Notes: a model not told the origin generated them from the sequence alone. Positions 27,371-37,206 are shown, counted from the first letter of the stretch. The stretch: DNA of 64,000 nt from Stutzerimonas stutzeri (GCF_024448935.1 NZ_JAMOIE010000001.1:1-64000); one strand, 5' to 3'. A program made the numbers and translations.

Positions 27371-30300
27371 AACTCGACCTGCTCGATTCGCCCTTCGACG
27401 GCCGCTCGCTGATCGAGGCCAGCGCCGGCACCGGCAAGACCTGGACGCTGACCGCGCTCTACGCCCGTCTGCTGCTGGAGCGGCAGTTGTCGGTGGGGCA
27501 GATCCTTGTGGTGACCTACACCACCGCGGCCACCGCCGAGCTGCGCGAGCGCATCCGTGCGCGGCTGGCCGACTTGCTGGCCGTCTACGACGGCACGCCG
27601 AGCAGCGACGATTTTCTCAACCGTCTTCACGCGCGCTACCCGGACGAAGCGTCGCGCCGCCGCCTGCTACTGGCCGTGCATGGTTTCGACGAGGCGGCGA
27701 TCTTCACCATCCACGGCTTTTGCCAGCGTGCCTTGCAGGATGCCGCGTTCGAAGCCGGTGGCGATTTCGACAGCGAGCTGACTGCCGATGACCGCGAGAT
27801 CATCGACGCGCTGCTCGCCGATGCCTGGCGCAGCGAGCTGGCCGATGCCGATCCGGCCTGGGCGCGCTTCCTGGCCAAGAGCCGGATCACGCCGGTGTGG
27901 TTACGTCAGCGCTTGCGTAGCCATTTGGGCAAGCCCTATCTGCGCGTCGAGCCGCAGGGTGCGCCGGTCGCCGCTGATCTGCGTCCGGTAGAAGCTGCCT
28001 GGCAGCGCGCCGCTGATCTTTGGAAGCAAGCAGGCACCGCCTGGGTCGCCGAGCTGCTGGACCACGGCGGCCTCAGCCAGAGCACCCACAAGTCCATCAA
28101 GTTCGCGCCCTGGCAGGCGGAGCTCGACGCCTATTTCGCCGACCCGGCGGTGATGTTCGACCTTCCCGAGGGCGCCGCCAAGTTCGGCGTCCGCGCGCTG
28201 ACCAAGGCCTGCAAGAAGGGTCATGACGCGCCCGCTTGCGAACTGGCCCAGGCGCTGGACGAACTGGCCGATCAGGTGGCCGAGGCGCTGCCAGCGGGTA
28301 AGCAGCGCTTGATCGCGCTGCAGGTCGCGCTGCTGCAACGGCTCAACCGCGAGCTGCCCGAGCGCAAGGCGGCGCAGCGGCTGCTGGCCTTTGATGATCT
28401 GCTCAATCGTCTGGATCAAGCGCTGCAAGGTCCGGTCGGCGAAGACCTGGCGGCCTCGTTGCGCGCCACCTACCCGCTGGCGCTGATCGACGAGTTCCAG
28501 GACACCGACCCGATCCAGTACGCCATCTTCAACCGCATCTATGCCAAGGCCAGCGAGGCGTCGCTGTGTTTCGTCGGCGATCCCAAGCAGGCGATCTACG
28601 CCTTCCGAGGTGCGGACCTGGCGACCTACATGACGGCCAAGCAGCAGGCCGACCGCGAGCCGTTCAACCTCCCGACCAACTACCGATCGACGCCCGAGCT
28701 GATCGCCGCGCTGAACCAGCTGTTCGACCATCCGCAGCCCTTTGCGCAGAGCGACCTGCAGTACCCGCCGGTGGGCGCCGCCGACAAGCCGCGCGCCGCG
28801 CTGCGTCTGGTGGAAGAGGGCGAGGCCGCGCCGCTGTCGCTGTCGCTGGTCTGGCTCGGTGACGATCCGCTGGGCAAGGGCGAGGCCGCGCAACTGGCGG
28901 CGAGCGACACCGCGCGGCGCATCGCCCTGCAACTGGCGGGCGCCGCAGAGGGTCGTGCTGGCTTCGACAAGGACGGCGTCTTCACCCCGCTCAAAGGTGG
29001 TGACATTGCCGTGCTGGTGGCCAATCACCGTCAGGCTGGGATGATTGCCGACGAGCTGGCGGCGCGCGGCGTGCCCAGCGTGCGCCGTGGGCGCGACAGT
29101 GTCTGGCGCAGCGAGGAGGCCGGTGAGCTGGCCGCGGTGCTGGCCGCCTACGCCGAGCCCGGCCGTGAAGGCCTGCTGCGCTATGCGCTGGCCACGCGTC
29201 TGCTGGGCCGCAGCGCTGCCGATCTCGCCCGCTGTCAGGATGATCAACACGAGTGGGACACTGAACGCGAAGCCGCCGAGCGCTATCACCAGCTCTGGCA
29301 GCAGCAGGGCTTTATGCGCGTGTTCCGGGCTTGGCTCGACGAGCAGGCGGTTGCCGACCGGTTGCTGGCGCGGGTCGATGGCGAACGCCGGCTGACCAAC
29401 CTGCTGCACCTGGGCGAACTGCTGCAGGCCGAGAGCCTGCTGCGGCCTGGTCTGGAGCCGCTGCTGGCCTGGTTCAATGCCCAGCGCGGCAGCGAAGGTG
29501 CCGGGGAGGAAGCCCTGCTGCGCCTGGAAAGCGATGCCGAGCGGGTGCAGATCGTCACCATCCACACCAGCAAGGGGCTGGAATACCCGCTGGTGTTCTG
29601 CCCCTTCCTCTGGGACGGCAAGCTGCTCGGCAGGAACCGCGACAGCGCCCGCTGCCACGACGCGCAGGGTCAGCCGCTGCTGGATCTTGGCAGCGGCGAG
29701 CTGGAAGACCACCTCGAACGCGCCCGCCAGGAAGTCTTCGCCGAGCAGCTGCGGCTGGCGTACGTGGCCCTGACCCGCGCCCGTGACCGGCTCTGGCTGC
29801 ACTGGGGGCCGGTCAACCTGTGCAAACCGAAGAAAGACGGCACGCTCGCCGATGAAGGCCTGCACAGCAACGCTCTGGCCTGGCTGCTGCACGGCCGCGA
29901 ACTGCCTGGCGAGCAACCTCTGAGCGAGCTGGGCAACCATCTGGCCGACCTCAACGGTGGTGGCCTGCGCCTGGCCATTGAGAGGCTGGTGCAGGGCAGC
30001 AGTGGCCATATGGCCTGCCTGTCGCTGGAGTCGCGCGAAGCCAGTGCACAAGGCCCCGGCCGCGCCGCGCCGCCTCAGCAGCTGTCGCAGCTCAATCGCA
30101 GCCTGCACAGTGCCTGGCGGATCGGCAGCTTTTCCGGTCTTGCAGCCGGCATGCATATGGAAGCGCCGGACCGCGACGCCCTGGCCATCCCCGATGCCGG
30201 CGAGCCCGGCAGCGGCTTCTTCGCCTTTCCCCGCGGCGCGCGGGCCGGAACCTGTCTGCACGCGATTCTCGAAGACTGGGCGCGGGGCAAGGGCGAATTG

Positions 30301-30921
30301 CCCCAGTTGGTCGAGCCAGCGTTGCAAGCCTACGGCCTGCCGCTGGAATGGACGGACATCGCCACCGCGCAACTGCAGCAGGTGATTGAAACCGATCTCG
30401 ATGGCGCCGGCTTGACCCTCGCAGCGCTGCAATCGGCCAGACGCCTGCCGGAACTGGGCTTCACCTTTCCGGTGCGGGATCTGGACGTGGTGCGGCTGCG
30501 CACGTTGCTGGTCGATCCGGCCAACGGCCTCGCCGAACCCTTGCGCGAGGCGGCGGCGCGGTTGGAATTCGACAGCCTCAGGGGCTTTCTCAAAGGCTTT
30601 ATCGACCTGACCTTCGAGCACGACGGCCGCTGGTACATCGCCGATTACAAATCCAACTGGCTCGGCCCGGATGCCAGCTACTACGGTGGTGAACGGCTGT
30701 TGCAGGCGCTGGCCGGCGAGCACTACTACCTGCAATACCTGATCTATCTGGTGGCGCTGCGCCGCTTCCTGCGCCAGCGTCTGGCGGACTTCCACGACGA
30801 ACAGCTGGGCGGCGCCTTCTACCTGTTCCTGCGCGGCATGCCGGAAGCCGGCGTGTATTTCGCCCGGCCGGACGATGCGCTGCTCGACACGCTGGATCGG
30901 TTGTTCGAGGAGGGAAGATGA
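27367..30921 (+). CDS. recB: Exodeoxyribonuclease V beta subunit RecB
   Basis: 3'-5' helicase and nuclease subunit of RecBCD. 1184 residues, usual length. UvrD-type motor motifs: motif I EASAGTGKTWTLTALYARLL, with the nucleotide-binding GTGKT near residue 22; QILVVTYTTAATAELRERI; LIDEFQDTDPIQYAIF; FVGDPKQAIYAFRGAD; and VTIHTSKGLEYPLVF. The C-terminal nuclease domain retains GFIDLTFEHDG and ADYKSNWLG, the Asp and Asp-x-Lys of the active site. ATG overlaps the recC stop by 4 bp and follows GAGGAGG. The recB stop in turn overlaps an ATG at 30918 of a repeat-derived reading frame that leads to recD. Confidence 0.96.
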   Translation: MKLDLLDSPFDGRSLIEASAGTGKTWTLTALYARLLLERQLSVGQILVVTYTTAATAELRERIRARLADLLAVYDGTPSSDDFLNRLHARYPDEASRRRLLLAVHGFDEAAIFTIHGFCQRALQDAAFEAGGDFDSELTADDREIIDALLADAWRSELADADPAWARFLAKSRITPVWLRQRLRSHLGKPYLRVEPQGAPVAADLRPVEAAWQRAADLWKQAGTAWVAELLDHGGLSQSTHKSIKFAPWQAELDAYFADPAVMFDLPEGAAKFGVRALTKACKKGHDAPACELAQALDELADQVAEALPAGKQRLIALQVALLQRLNRELPERKAAQRLLAFDDLLNRLDQALQGPVGEDLAASLRATYPLALIDEFQDTDPIQYAIFNRIYAKASEASLCFVGDPKQAIYAFRGADLATYMTAKQQADREPFNLPTNYRSTPELIAALNQLFDHPQPFAQSDLQYPPVGAADKPRAALRLVEEGEAAPLSLSLVWLGDDPLGKGEAAQLAASDTARRIALQLAGAAEGRAGFDKDGVFTPLKGGDIAVLVANHRQAGMIADELAARGVPSVRRGRDSVWRSEEAGELAAVLAAYAEPGREGLLRYALATRLLGRSAADLARCQDDQHEWDTEREAAERYHQLWQQQGFMRVFRAWLDEQAVADRLLARVDGERRLTNLLHLGELLQAESLLRPGLEPLLAWFNAQRGSEGAGEEALLRLESDAERVQIVTIHTSKGLEYPLVFCPFLWDGKLLGRNRDSARCHDAQGQPLLDLGSGELEDHLERARQEVFAEQLRLAYVALTRARDRLWLHWGPVNLCKPKKDGTLADEGLHSNALAWLLHGRELPGEQPLSELGNHLADLNGGGLRLAIERLVQGSSGHMACLSLESREASAQGPGRAAPPQQLSQLNRSLHSAWRIGSFSGLAAGMHMEAPDRDALAIPDAGEPGSGFFAFPRGARAGTCLHAILEDWARGKGELPQLVEPALQAYGLPLEWTDIATAQLQQVIETDLDGAGLTLAALQSARRLPELGFTFPVRDLDVVRLRTLLVDPANGLAEPLREAAARLEFDSLRGFLKGFIDLTFEHDGRWYIADYKSNWLGPDASYYGGERLLQALAGEHYYLQYLIYLVALRRFLRQRLADFHDEQLGGAFYLFLRGMPEAGVYFARPDDALLDTLDRLFEEGR

Positions 30922-30973
30922 TGCGCCTCATATTCGCAGGAGCCCTCCCCCGCAAAGGGAAATCACCCGCTTT

Positions 30974-31040
30974 TGTAGGAGCCAGCTTGCTGGCGATCCG
31001 GGTGCATGGGCAAAGCATCGCCAGCAAGCTGGCTCCTACG
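30974..31040. repeat. Inverted REP pair between recB and recD
   Basis: TGTAGGAGCCAGCTTGCTGG (30974) and its complement ending CTGGCTCCTACG (31040) face each other about 17 bp apart. They can form a long hairpin in the recB-recD mRNA. A third copy starts at 31118 inside the duplicated segment. Confidence 0.85.
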
Positions 31041-31105
31041 GTCGGAGAGGTTTTCGGCCACGGTTTTCAGGCTCTATCGTTGGCGCCTGTGCCCGTTTCG
31101 TTGGG

Positions 31106-31457
31106 GCTTCCTGCTTTTGTAGGAGCCAGCTTGCTGGCGATCCGGGGGCATACCGAAAGCGAAAGCATCCCCAACCAATTCATTCTCACGGCTGGGGCCG
31201 CTGCCGGATCGAGGTCGCCACGATGACGAATCTATGCGAGCTTCCGTTCGGCCCACTGGAGCGTGCGTTTATCGCCAGCCTGCTTCCTGCTTTTGTAGGA
31301 GCCAGCTTGCTGGCGATCCGGGGGCATACCGAAAGCGAAAGCATCCCCAACCAATTCATTCTCACGGCTGGGACCGCTGCCGGATCGAGGTCGCCACGAT
31401 GACGAATCTATGCGAGCTTCCGTTCGGCCCACTGGAGCGTGCGTTTATCGCCAGCCT
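31106..31457 (+). repeat. Tandem 176-bp duplication covering a REP element and the 5' end of recD
   Basis: Copy 1 (31106-31281) and copy 2 (31282-31457) are identical except for one G/A difference (31197 versus 31373). Each holds a REP, a spacer and the first 20 recD codons starting MTNLCELPFGPLERAFIASL. Copy 1 therefore has a recD start at 31223 that runs into copy 2 and stops at 31400-31402, overlapping the true start at 31399 as ATGA. A 2-bp GC microhomology lies at the junction. The near identity indicates a recent event. Confidence 0.95.
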
Positions 31458-33249
31458 GCAGCGTCTCGAGCCAGAGACGCCGGAGATGGTGCTGCTCGCC
31501 GCCGCGCTGTGCTGCGAAGCACTGGCGGCTGGCGACGTTTGCCTGCCGCTCGGGCGCCTGGCGGGCAAGCGTCCCTGGCCTGAGGTCGACCTCAGCCTGC
31601 CGCCGCTGGAAACCTGGCGCGCTCAACTGGAGGCCTCGCCCCTGATTGGCGAGCCAGGGGACTACGCGCCGTTGACTCTTGTTGGCGACCGACTCTACCT
31701 GGCCCGTTACCAGGTCTATGAGCAGCAGCTGGCCGAGCAGCTGCTGGCCCGCGCGGCGGACACGCCAGCGGTGGACGAACGACAACTGAGCGATAGCCTT
31801 GAGCGGCTGTTCGCCTTCAACCAGCAGAGCCCCGACTGGCAGCGCCTCGCGGCAGCACAGGCGGTACGCCGGCGCCTGGCGGTGATCTCCGGCGGTCCCG
31901 GTACCGGCAAGACCACCACCGTGGTGCGGCTGCTGGCGGCACTGCTGGAACAGCCCGGTGGCGAGCGCCTGGCCATCGGTCTCGCGGCGCCCACCGGCAA
32001 GGCCGCGGCGCGCATGGCCGAGGCGATCCGCAATGCCAAGGCCGAGCTGCCGGTCAGCGACACAATCAAGGCCGCGCTGCCGGACGAGGCGCGCACCCTG
32101 CATCGCCTGCTCGGCAGCCGCGGCGACAGCCCGAAAGTACGGCATGACGCGACCAACCCGCTGGCGCTGGACGTGCTGGTGGTGGACGAGGCGTCGATGG
32201 TCGACCTGGCGCTGATGGCCAAGCTGGTCGCTGCGCTGCCGCCCAAGGCGAGGCTGATCCTGCTCGGCGACAAGGATCAGCTGGCCGCCGTGGAAGCCGG
32301 CGCGGTGTTCGCCGAGCTTTGCGAGAGCCGCGGTTTCGATAGCCAGGCGGCGGCCGATCTGCAACGCATCACCGGCCAACGCGTGCCGACCGAAACGCCC
32401 GGCTCGCAACTGGGTGACGCGGTCGTGCTGCTCACTCACAGCCACCGCTTCGCCGGCGACAGCGGCATCGGCGAGCTGGCGCGGCGGATCAACGGCGGCG
32501 ACGCCAAGGGCACTGTTGCGCTGCTGCAGCAAGGCCGGCCGGATCTGGCCTGGAACGCAGCGCCCAGCCCCGCGGCACTGGTCGAGCGACTGGAGCAGGG
32601 CTACGCGCCCTATCTGCAGGCTGCACGGCAATCGGACCCGCACGCGGTCTTCGAGGCCTTCAACGGCTTTCGCGCGCTGACTGCCCAGCGTGAAGGGGTC
32701 TTCGGCGTGACCGGCATCAACGAGGCGCTGGAAGCGCGCTTCAAGCGGCGCCTCAGCGTGCCGGCGCGCGAGCGCTGGTACCCCGGCCGTGCGGTGATGG
32801 TGCGGCAGAACGACTACGCCCTGGGCCTGTTCAACGGCGATATTGGCCTGTGCCTGAAAACCGAGCAGGGCCTGCGGGTCTTCTTCGAAGGGGACGAGGG
32901 CTATCGCGGCTTCGCCCCGGCGCGGCTGCCAAGCCATGACAGCGCTTTCGCCATGACCGTGCACAAGAGCCAGGGCTCGGAATTCAGCGAAGTGCTGCTG
33001 GCGCTGCCCGAGCAGCCCAGCCCGCTGCTGACGCGCTCGCTGTTCTACACCGGCATCACCCGCGCCAAGCACAAGGTGGAGATCTGGGCGCTGCCGGCGC
33101 GGCTGGCCGAGGCGGTCATCACCCGCGCCGAGCGCGCGGCCGGGCTTGCTGAACGGCTGAGCCTGGGCGACACGAAGCGCACAAACCAGGGGGACAGCCT
33201 GCCGAAGCCGGCCAGCGAGCCGGCGGGCGATCAGCTCAGCCTGTTCTGA
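31399..33249 (+). CDS. recD: Exodeoxyribonuclease V alpha subunit RecD
   Basis: 5'-3' SF1B helicase, fast motor of RecBCD. 616 residues from ATG 31399 in the second copy of the 176-bp duplication. Walker A is in VISGGPGTGKTTTVVRLLA and Walker B in VLVVDEASMVDLALMAKL; ILLGDKDQLAAVEAG and AMTVHKSQGSEFSEVLLALP follow. No usable ribosome site stands just before the start; the stop of the duplicated fragment overlaps it, so coupling is plausible. Completes recC-recB-recD. Confidence 0.95.
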   Translation: MTNLCELPFGPLERAFIASLQRLEPETPEMVLLAAALCCEALAAGDVCLPLGRLAGKRPWPEVDLSLPPLETWRAQLEASPLIGEPGDYAPLTLVGDRLYLARYQVYEQQLAEQLLARAADTPAVDERQLSDSLERLFAFNQQSPDWQRLAAAQAVRRRLAVISGGPGTGKTTTVVRLLAALLEQPGGERLAIGLAAPTGKAAARMAEAIRNAKAELPVSDTIKAALPDEARTLHRLLGSRGDSPKVRHDATNPLALDVLVVDEASMVDLALMAKLVAALPPKARLILLGDKDQLAAVEAGAVFAELCESRGFDSQAAADLQRITGQRVPTETPGSQLGDAVVLLTHSHRFAGDSGIGELARRINGGDAKGTVALLQQGRPDLAWNAAPSPAALVERLEQGYAPYLQAARQSDPHAVFEAFNGFRALTAQREGVFGVTGINEALEARFKRRLSVPARERWYPGRAVMVRQNDYALGLFNGDIGLCLKTEQGLRVFFEGDEGYRGFAPARLPSHDSAFAMTVHKSQGSEFSEVLLALPEQPSPLLTRSLFYTGITRAKHKVEIWALPARLAEAVITRAERAAGLAERLSLGDTKRTNQGDSLPKPASEPAGDQLSLF

Positions 33250-33322
33250 TGCGTGCGCCGCCAGTGGACCGCACCACGACAGCGCAATGACTGCCGCGAT
33301 GGCTGGCGCTCGGTCACGGTTT

Positions 33323-34240
33323 TCAGCGTTCGAGCAGGGTCAGCACCAGTGGCAAGCTGGCCGCAGCGAGCAGCGTCTGCAGGGTGATGATGCCGGCCAT
33401 CAGATGGCTGTCACCACCGAGCTGGCGGGTCAGCACGTAGGCGGTGGGCGCTGTGGGCAGGGCAAAGAACAGGACGATGATGGTGGTTTCCATGGCGGGC
33501 AGTTGGAGCAGGCGAGCGACGGCGTAGGCCAGTAGCGGTACTGCCAGAAGGCGCACAGCACTGTTCCAGCCCAGTGCAGGAATTTCCCCGCCGAGTTCCT
33601 TTGGCTTCAGGGCGGCGCCGACGCAGAGCAAACCCAAGGGCAAACTGGCCGCGGCCAGCAGACCCAGCAGCCGGTCAGTGCCGCCAGGCAGGCCGAGCCC
33701 GGACAGGTTCACCAGTGCGCCGGTGACGCAGGCGACGATCAAGGGGTTTTTCGCGATCGGCAGCAGCAGGCCGCGCGCGCTGACACCGCGTTCAGCGGTC
33801 AGCGCCCAGACCGACATCACGTTAACGGTTGGCACCATCAACGCCAGCATCAGCGCGGCCATGGCCAGGCCCTCCTTGCCGAACAGACTGCCGACAGCCG
33901 CCAGGCCCAGATAGGTGTTGAAACGCAGGGCACCCTGGGCAAAGGCGCCGAAGCGCGCCGCCGACCAGCCGCGCAGGCGCTTCATGATCAGCAGTACGAT
34001 CCACGCCAATCCCAGGGCCAGCAACACCGCAGCAGCCAGGCGGGGCAACGCCGGGTTGTCCAGGGGGGCGCTGGCCAGACTGCTGAACAGCAGCGCCGGG
34101 AACAGCACGAAATAGTTGATCCGCTCGGCGCCAGGCCAGAAGGCTTCGTTGGGGAAGTCGCGCAGGCGCAGAAAGTAGCCGGCAATGATCAGGGCAAACA
34201 GAGGCCATAGGGCGAGCAGAAGGCTGGTCACGCGATACAT
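33323..34240 (-). CDS. AEC family transporter (auxin efflux carrier/malate permease type)
   Basis: 305-residue inner-membrane carrier with about nine or ten hydrophobic helices in two halves. Family features are FPALLFSSLA in the first half, NPLIVACVTGALVNLSG before the middle, and the C-terminal LPTAPTAYVLTRQLGGD motif with the conserved Ala/Ser/Thr-Pro run. Bacterial members export or import organic anions such as malate or malonate; the substrate here is unknown. Start MYRVTSLLLALWPLF (34240) is chosen over a 42-residue upstream extension that is not hydrophobic. It is divergent from the diguanylate cyclase gene. Confidence 0.85.
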   Translation of the reverse strand: MYRVTSLLLALWPLFALIIAGYFLRLRDFPNEAFWPGAERINYFVLFPALLFSSLASAPLDNPALPRLAAAVLLALGLAWIVLLIMKRLRGWSAARFGAFAQGALRFNTYLGLAAVGSLFGKEGLAMAALMLALMVPTVNVMSVWALTAERGVSARGLLLPIAKNPLIVACVTGALVNLSGLGLPGGTDRLLGLLAAASLPLGLLCVGAALKPKELGGEIPALGWNSAVRLLAVPLLAYAVARLLQLPAMETTIIVLFFALPTAPTAYVLTRQLGGDSHLMAGIITLQTLLAAASLPLVLTLLER

Positions 34241-34404
34241 CCAACAGGGCAGGTGACTCGATAGTGGAGTCTCGTGACGGCGTCGGCAAGCGGTGAGCGA
34301 CGCGGACGGAGCTGCCCAGGGTGGATGCTGCACGTTCATCGGGAAAGCCGTCAGGGTGATGACCAAGTGATATCATTGCCCGCGCCATGACCTGAGCAAC
34401 GCCG

Positions 34405-35586
34405 ATGCAATCCCTAGAACAGCAGTCTGCTGAAGATTTCCGCGATACCCCGCATGGCAGGCAGCTGCTGGCAGGCTTTCGGGGCCTGCTGTTTGCGCCA
34501 GAACTAGAGCGCGAATTTCGTCATTATCTAGGACGTCAGGCACGCTTCGCGCAGGTGCTGGGTGCCTGCCTTTTGCTGTTGGTGGTGACCGGTTATCACT
34601 ATGCCGAACGGCAGCTGTATGCCGGGGCCGACCCGAGCTGGCTGCGCGAGTTGACCCTGCTGCGTCTGGTGGAAATGGCGCCGGGTGTAGTGATCCTGGT
34701 CATGACGGCTTTTCGTCGGCGGCTCCGGCTGGTTGCCAACCGACTGTTTCCGTTGCTGTTGGTGCTGGTTGGGATCGTTGCGGCGCGCATCGATATCCAT
34801 TACGAAGCTTCCCAGACGGAACTGGCGTTCCGCTACGGTGCTGGGCTGTTGATCGTCTGTTCATTCTTCTTTCTCGGCATCACCTTCTGGCGCGCGCTGA
34901 TCAGTGCGGCGTCAATCATCCTGATCGATATCCTGATGGCGGCGCTCATCCTGTCGTCCAGCCAAATGCAGGAGCATTGGATAGCGGTCAGCTATTACGT
35001 GTTGCTGTTGACGGTCGGAGCGATCAGCCGCTACATCCATGAATACTCGCAGCGTGAGCAATTCCTGATACGCCAACTGCTCGGCTGGGTCGCGCAGCAC
35101 GACTCGCTGACTGGCCTGGCCAACCGCCGTAGCTTTGACGCAGCTCTGCGGCAGACGCTGTTGCAAGCCCGGCGGGACCGCCAGCCGCTCGCCCTGCTAC
35201 TGCTTGATCTGGATAACTTCAAGGCCTACAACGACAGCCTGGGGCACCCGGCTGGCGATGCGCTGATCCACGATTTCGGTGGCTTACTGGGCCGTTTCGC
35301 CCGGCGGCCGATGGACCTGGCGGCGCGGGTCGGGGGGGAAGAGTTCGCATTGCTGCTGTTCAATTGCGATGAGAGCTCAGCGCAGGCCATTGCGGCGCAG
35401 CTTCTGTCTGCACTCGCTGAGCGTGCCATCCCTCATCCGGCATCGGCGCAGAGCGCATGCGTCACAACGAGTATCGGCATTGCGATGTGGCAGCCAGGGC
35501 AGACCGCCGAGCAACTCTATCAGGCCGCCGATGCGGCGTTGTACCAGGCCAAGCAGGCCGGAAAGAACCGCTACGTGGTGCACTGA
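34405..35586 (+). CDS. Membrane-bound GGDEF diguanylate cyclase
   Basis: Synthesises cyclic di-GMP. 393 residues: an N-terminal half with about six membrane helices (residues about 45-210, no recognised sensory family), then a GGDEF domain starting at LLGWVAQHDSLTGLANRRSF. The active-site signature is GGEEF at 310-314. The inhibitory I-site RxxD is present as RPMD (301-304), exactly five residues earlier, so feedback inhibition is expected. It ends YQAKQAGKNRYVVH. It is the only intact cyclase in the window; the other (9728) is a remnant. ATG 34405; a weak ribosome site precedes it. Confidence 0.92.
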   Translation: MQSLEQQSAEDFRDTPHGRQLLAGFRGLLFAPELEREFRHYLGRQARFAQVLGACLLLLVVTGYHYAERQLYAGADPSWLRELTLLRLVEMAPGVVILVMTAFRRRLRLVANRLFPLLLVLVGIVAARIDIHYEASQTELAFRYGAGLLIVCSFFFLGITFWRALISAASIILIDILMAALILSSSQMQEHWIAVSYYVLLLTVGAISRYIHEYSQREQFLIRQLLGWVAQHDSLTGLANRRSFDAALRQTLLQARRDRQPLALLLLDLDNFKAYNDSLGHPAGDALIHDFGGLLGRFARRPMDLAARVGGEEFALLLFNCDESSAQAIAAQLLSALAERAIPHPASAQSACVTTSIGIAMWQPGQTAEQLYQAADAALYQAKQAGKNRYVVH

Positions 35587-35593
35587 TCGGCTT

Positions 35594-35995
35594 TCAGCGG
35601 CGTGGCATGACCGGGCGGGTGCGGCCGCCGCCATCAATGGCGACGAAGACGAATACCGCCTCGGTGACCTTGCGCCATTCGCTGGACAGCGGGTCATCAC
35701 TCCATACTTCCACCAGCATGCGAATCGAGCTGCGGCCGACATCCAGCGTCTGGGTGTAGAACGAAAGCTGCGCGCCGACTGCCACCGGCACCATGAAGGC
35801 CATGCGGTCGATGGATACCGTCGCCACGCGGCCAGCGGCAACGCGGCTGGCCATGGCGGTTCCGGCCAGATCCATCTGTGATACCAGCCAGCCCCCGAAA
35901 ATATCGCCGAAACCGTTGGTCTCACGGGGCAGGGCGGTCAATTGCAGGGCCAGGTCGCCCTGCGGGATTGGATCTTCCTGTTCGTATTCGTTCAT
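35594..35995 (-). CDS. YciA-like acyl-CoA thioesterase (hot-dog fold)
   Basis: 133-residue cytoplasmic hot-dog thioesterase, hydrolysing acyl-CoA to free acid and CoA. Motifs are GDIFGGWLVSQMDLAGTAMA, with the catalytic Asp, then RVATVSIDRMAFMVPVAVG. It starts at MNEYEQEDP (35995); a 36-residue upstream frame has no family support. Short-chain versus long-chain preference cannot be told. It converges on the cyclase gene with only 7 bp between stops. Confidence 0.9.
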   Translation of the reverse strand: MNEYEQEDPIPQGDLALQLTALPRETNGFGDIFGGWLVSQMDLAGTAMASRVAAGRVATVSIDRMAFMVPVAVGAQLSFYTQTLDVGRSSIRMLVEVWSDDPLSSEWRKVTEAVFVFVAIDGGGRTRPVMPRR

Positions 35996-36112
35996 CGGTT
36001 GGACTCGCGGTGCGTTTGTTTTACCTGCACGAAAAGCCCGCAGCAGCGCGGGCGGGGGCGAGTATAGCGGCTGCAGGGAGTGACAGCGACCGGGCAGGCC
36101 CAAAGTTCAGTA

Positions 36113-36152
36113 TCGTCACCAGATTGTCATATTCTTTTCATAGTGTGTTCAC
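36113..36152 (+). promoter_or_regulatory. Tandem Pho box upstream of pstS
   Basis: Four 7-bp half-sites at an exact 11-bp period: TCGTCAC, TTGTCAT, TTTTCAT, TGTTCAC (36113, 36124, 36135, 36146). This is the PhoB direct-repeat pattern and could bind two PhoB dimers. It ends about 60 bp before pstS. Confidence 0.85.
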
Positions 36153-36214
36153 ACGGCCTGCAGAGAATGGCCCCGTTCCAACACACTCGAGCACACCCCT
36201 GCTAGGAGCAAGGT

Positions 36215-37189
36215 ATGACACTGAATCGTTTGATGGCGGCCCTGACTTTCGTTGCCGCTGGTGTAGGCGCTGCCAATGCAGTGGCTGCCGTTGACCCGGC
36301 ACTGCCGACCTATGAAAAGACTTCCGGCGTTTCCGGCAACCTGTCCAGCGTCGGTTCCGACTCCCTGGCCAATCTGATGACGCTGTGGGCTGAAGACTTC
36401 AAGCGCAACTACCCGAACGTCAACATCCAGATTCAGGCTGCTGGCTCCTCCACTGCACCGCCGGCGCTGACCGAAGGCACCGCCAGCATCGGTCCGATGA
36501 GCCGCCCGATGAAGGACAACGAGATCCAGGCCTTCGAAGAAAAATATGGTTACAAGCCGACCGAAGTACCGGTAGCCATCGACGCCCTGGCTGTGTTCGT
36601 GCACAAGGACAACCCGATCAAGAGCCTGGATATCGAGCAGGTTGATGCGATCTTCTCCAGCACCCGCCTGTGTGGTGGCGATCAAGACATCACCAACTGG
36701 GGCCAGTTGGGCCTGACCGGCGAGTGGGCCAGCAAGCCGATTCAGCTGTTCGGTCGTAACTCGGTATCCGGTACCTACGGCTACTTCAAGGAAGAGGCGC
36801 TGTGCAAGGGTGATTACAAGTCCAATGTCAACGAACAGCCGGGCTCGGCATCGGTGGTGCAGTCGATCTCCAGCACCCTGAACGCCATCGGTTACTCAGG
36901 CATCGGCTACAAGACTTCCAGCGTCCGCGCTGTGCCCCTGTCCAAGGGTGGCGAAGCCTTCGAAGCCAACGAAGAGAACGCTCTGGCTGGCAAGTTCCCG
37001 CTGGCACGCTTCTTCTACGTCTACGTCAACAAGGCGCCGAACAAGCCGCTGAGCCCGATCGACGCCGAGTTCCTCAAGCTGGTGCTGTCGAAGCAGGGTC
37101 AGGAAATCGTGGTCAAGGACGGCTACATCCCGCTGCCGAAGAAAGTGGTCGACAAGACTCTCAGCGACCTGGGTCTGCAGAACGACTAA
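36215..37189 (+). CDS. pstS: Phosphate ABC transporter substrate-binding protein PstS
   Basis: High-affinity periplasmic phosphate-binding protein. The 324-residue precursor has a signal peptide ending near [44 protein letters not shown] and [15 protein letters not shown] are the phosphate-loop segments of the Pseudomonas-type PstS, related to the DING/PstS_2 branch rather than E. coli PstS. AGGAG precedes ATG 36215. Controlled by the Pho box at 36113, followed by two hairpins and then pstC with its own Pho box, so pstS can be made alone at high level. Confidence 0.95.
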   Translation: MTLNRLMAALTFVAAGVGAANAVAAVDPALPTYEKTSGVSGNLSSVGSDSLANLMTLWAEDFKRNYPNVNIQIQAAGSSTAPPALTEGTASIGPMSRPMKDNEIQAFEEKYGYKPTEVPVAIDALAVFVHKDNPIKSLDIEQVDAIFSSTRLCGGDQDITNWGQLGLTGEWASKPIQLFGRNSVSGTYGYFKEEALCKGDYKSNVNEQPGSASVVQSISSTLNAIGYSGIGYKTSSVRAVPLSKGGEAFEANEENALAGKFPLARFFYVYVNKAPNKPLSPIDAEFLKLVLSKQGQEIVVKDGYIPLPKKVVDKTLSDLGLQND

Positions 37190-37206
37190 ACTCAGCAGCA
37201 TTCAGG

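Noticed and set aside
27901-30795. Minus-strand open frame of 964 codons over recB
   Set aside because: Shadow of recB in a GC-rich genome; no motif, and RecB is intact on the plus strand.
30918-31226. 102-codon frame between recB and recD as a real gene
   Set aside because: It is built mostly from REP sequences and has no family; it is treated as a possible coupling frame, not a gene.
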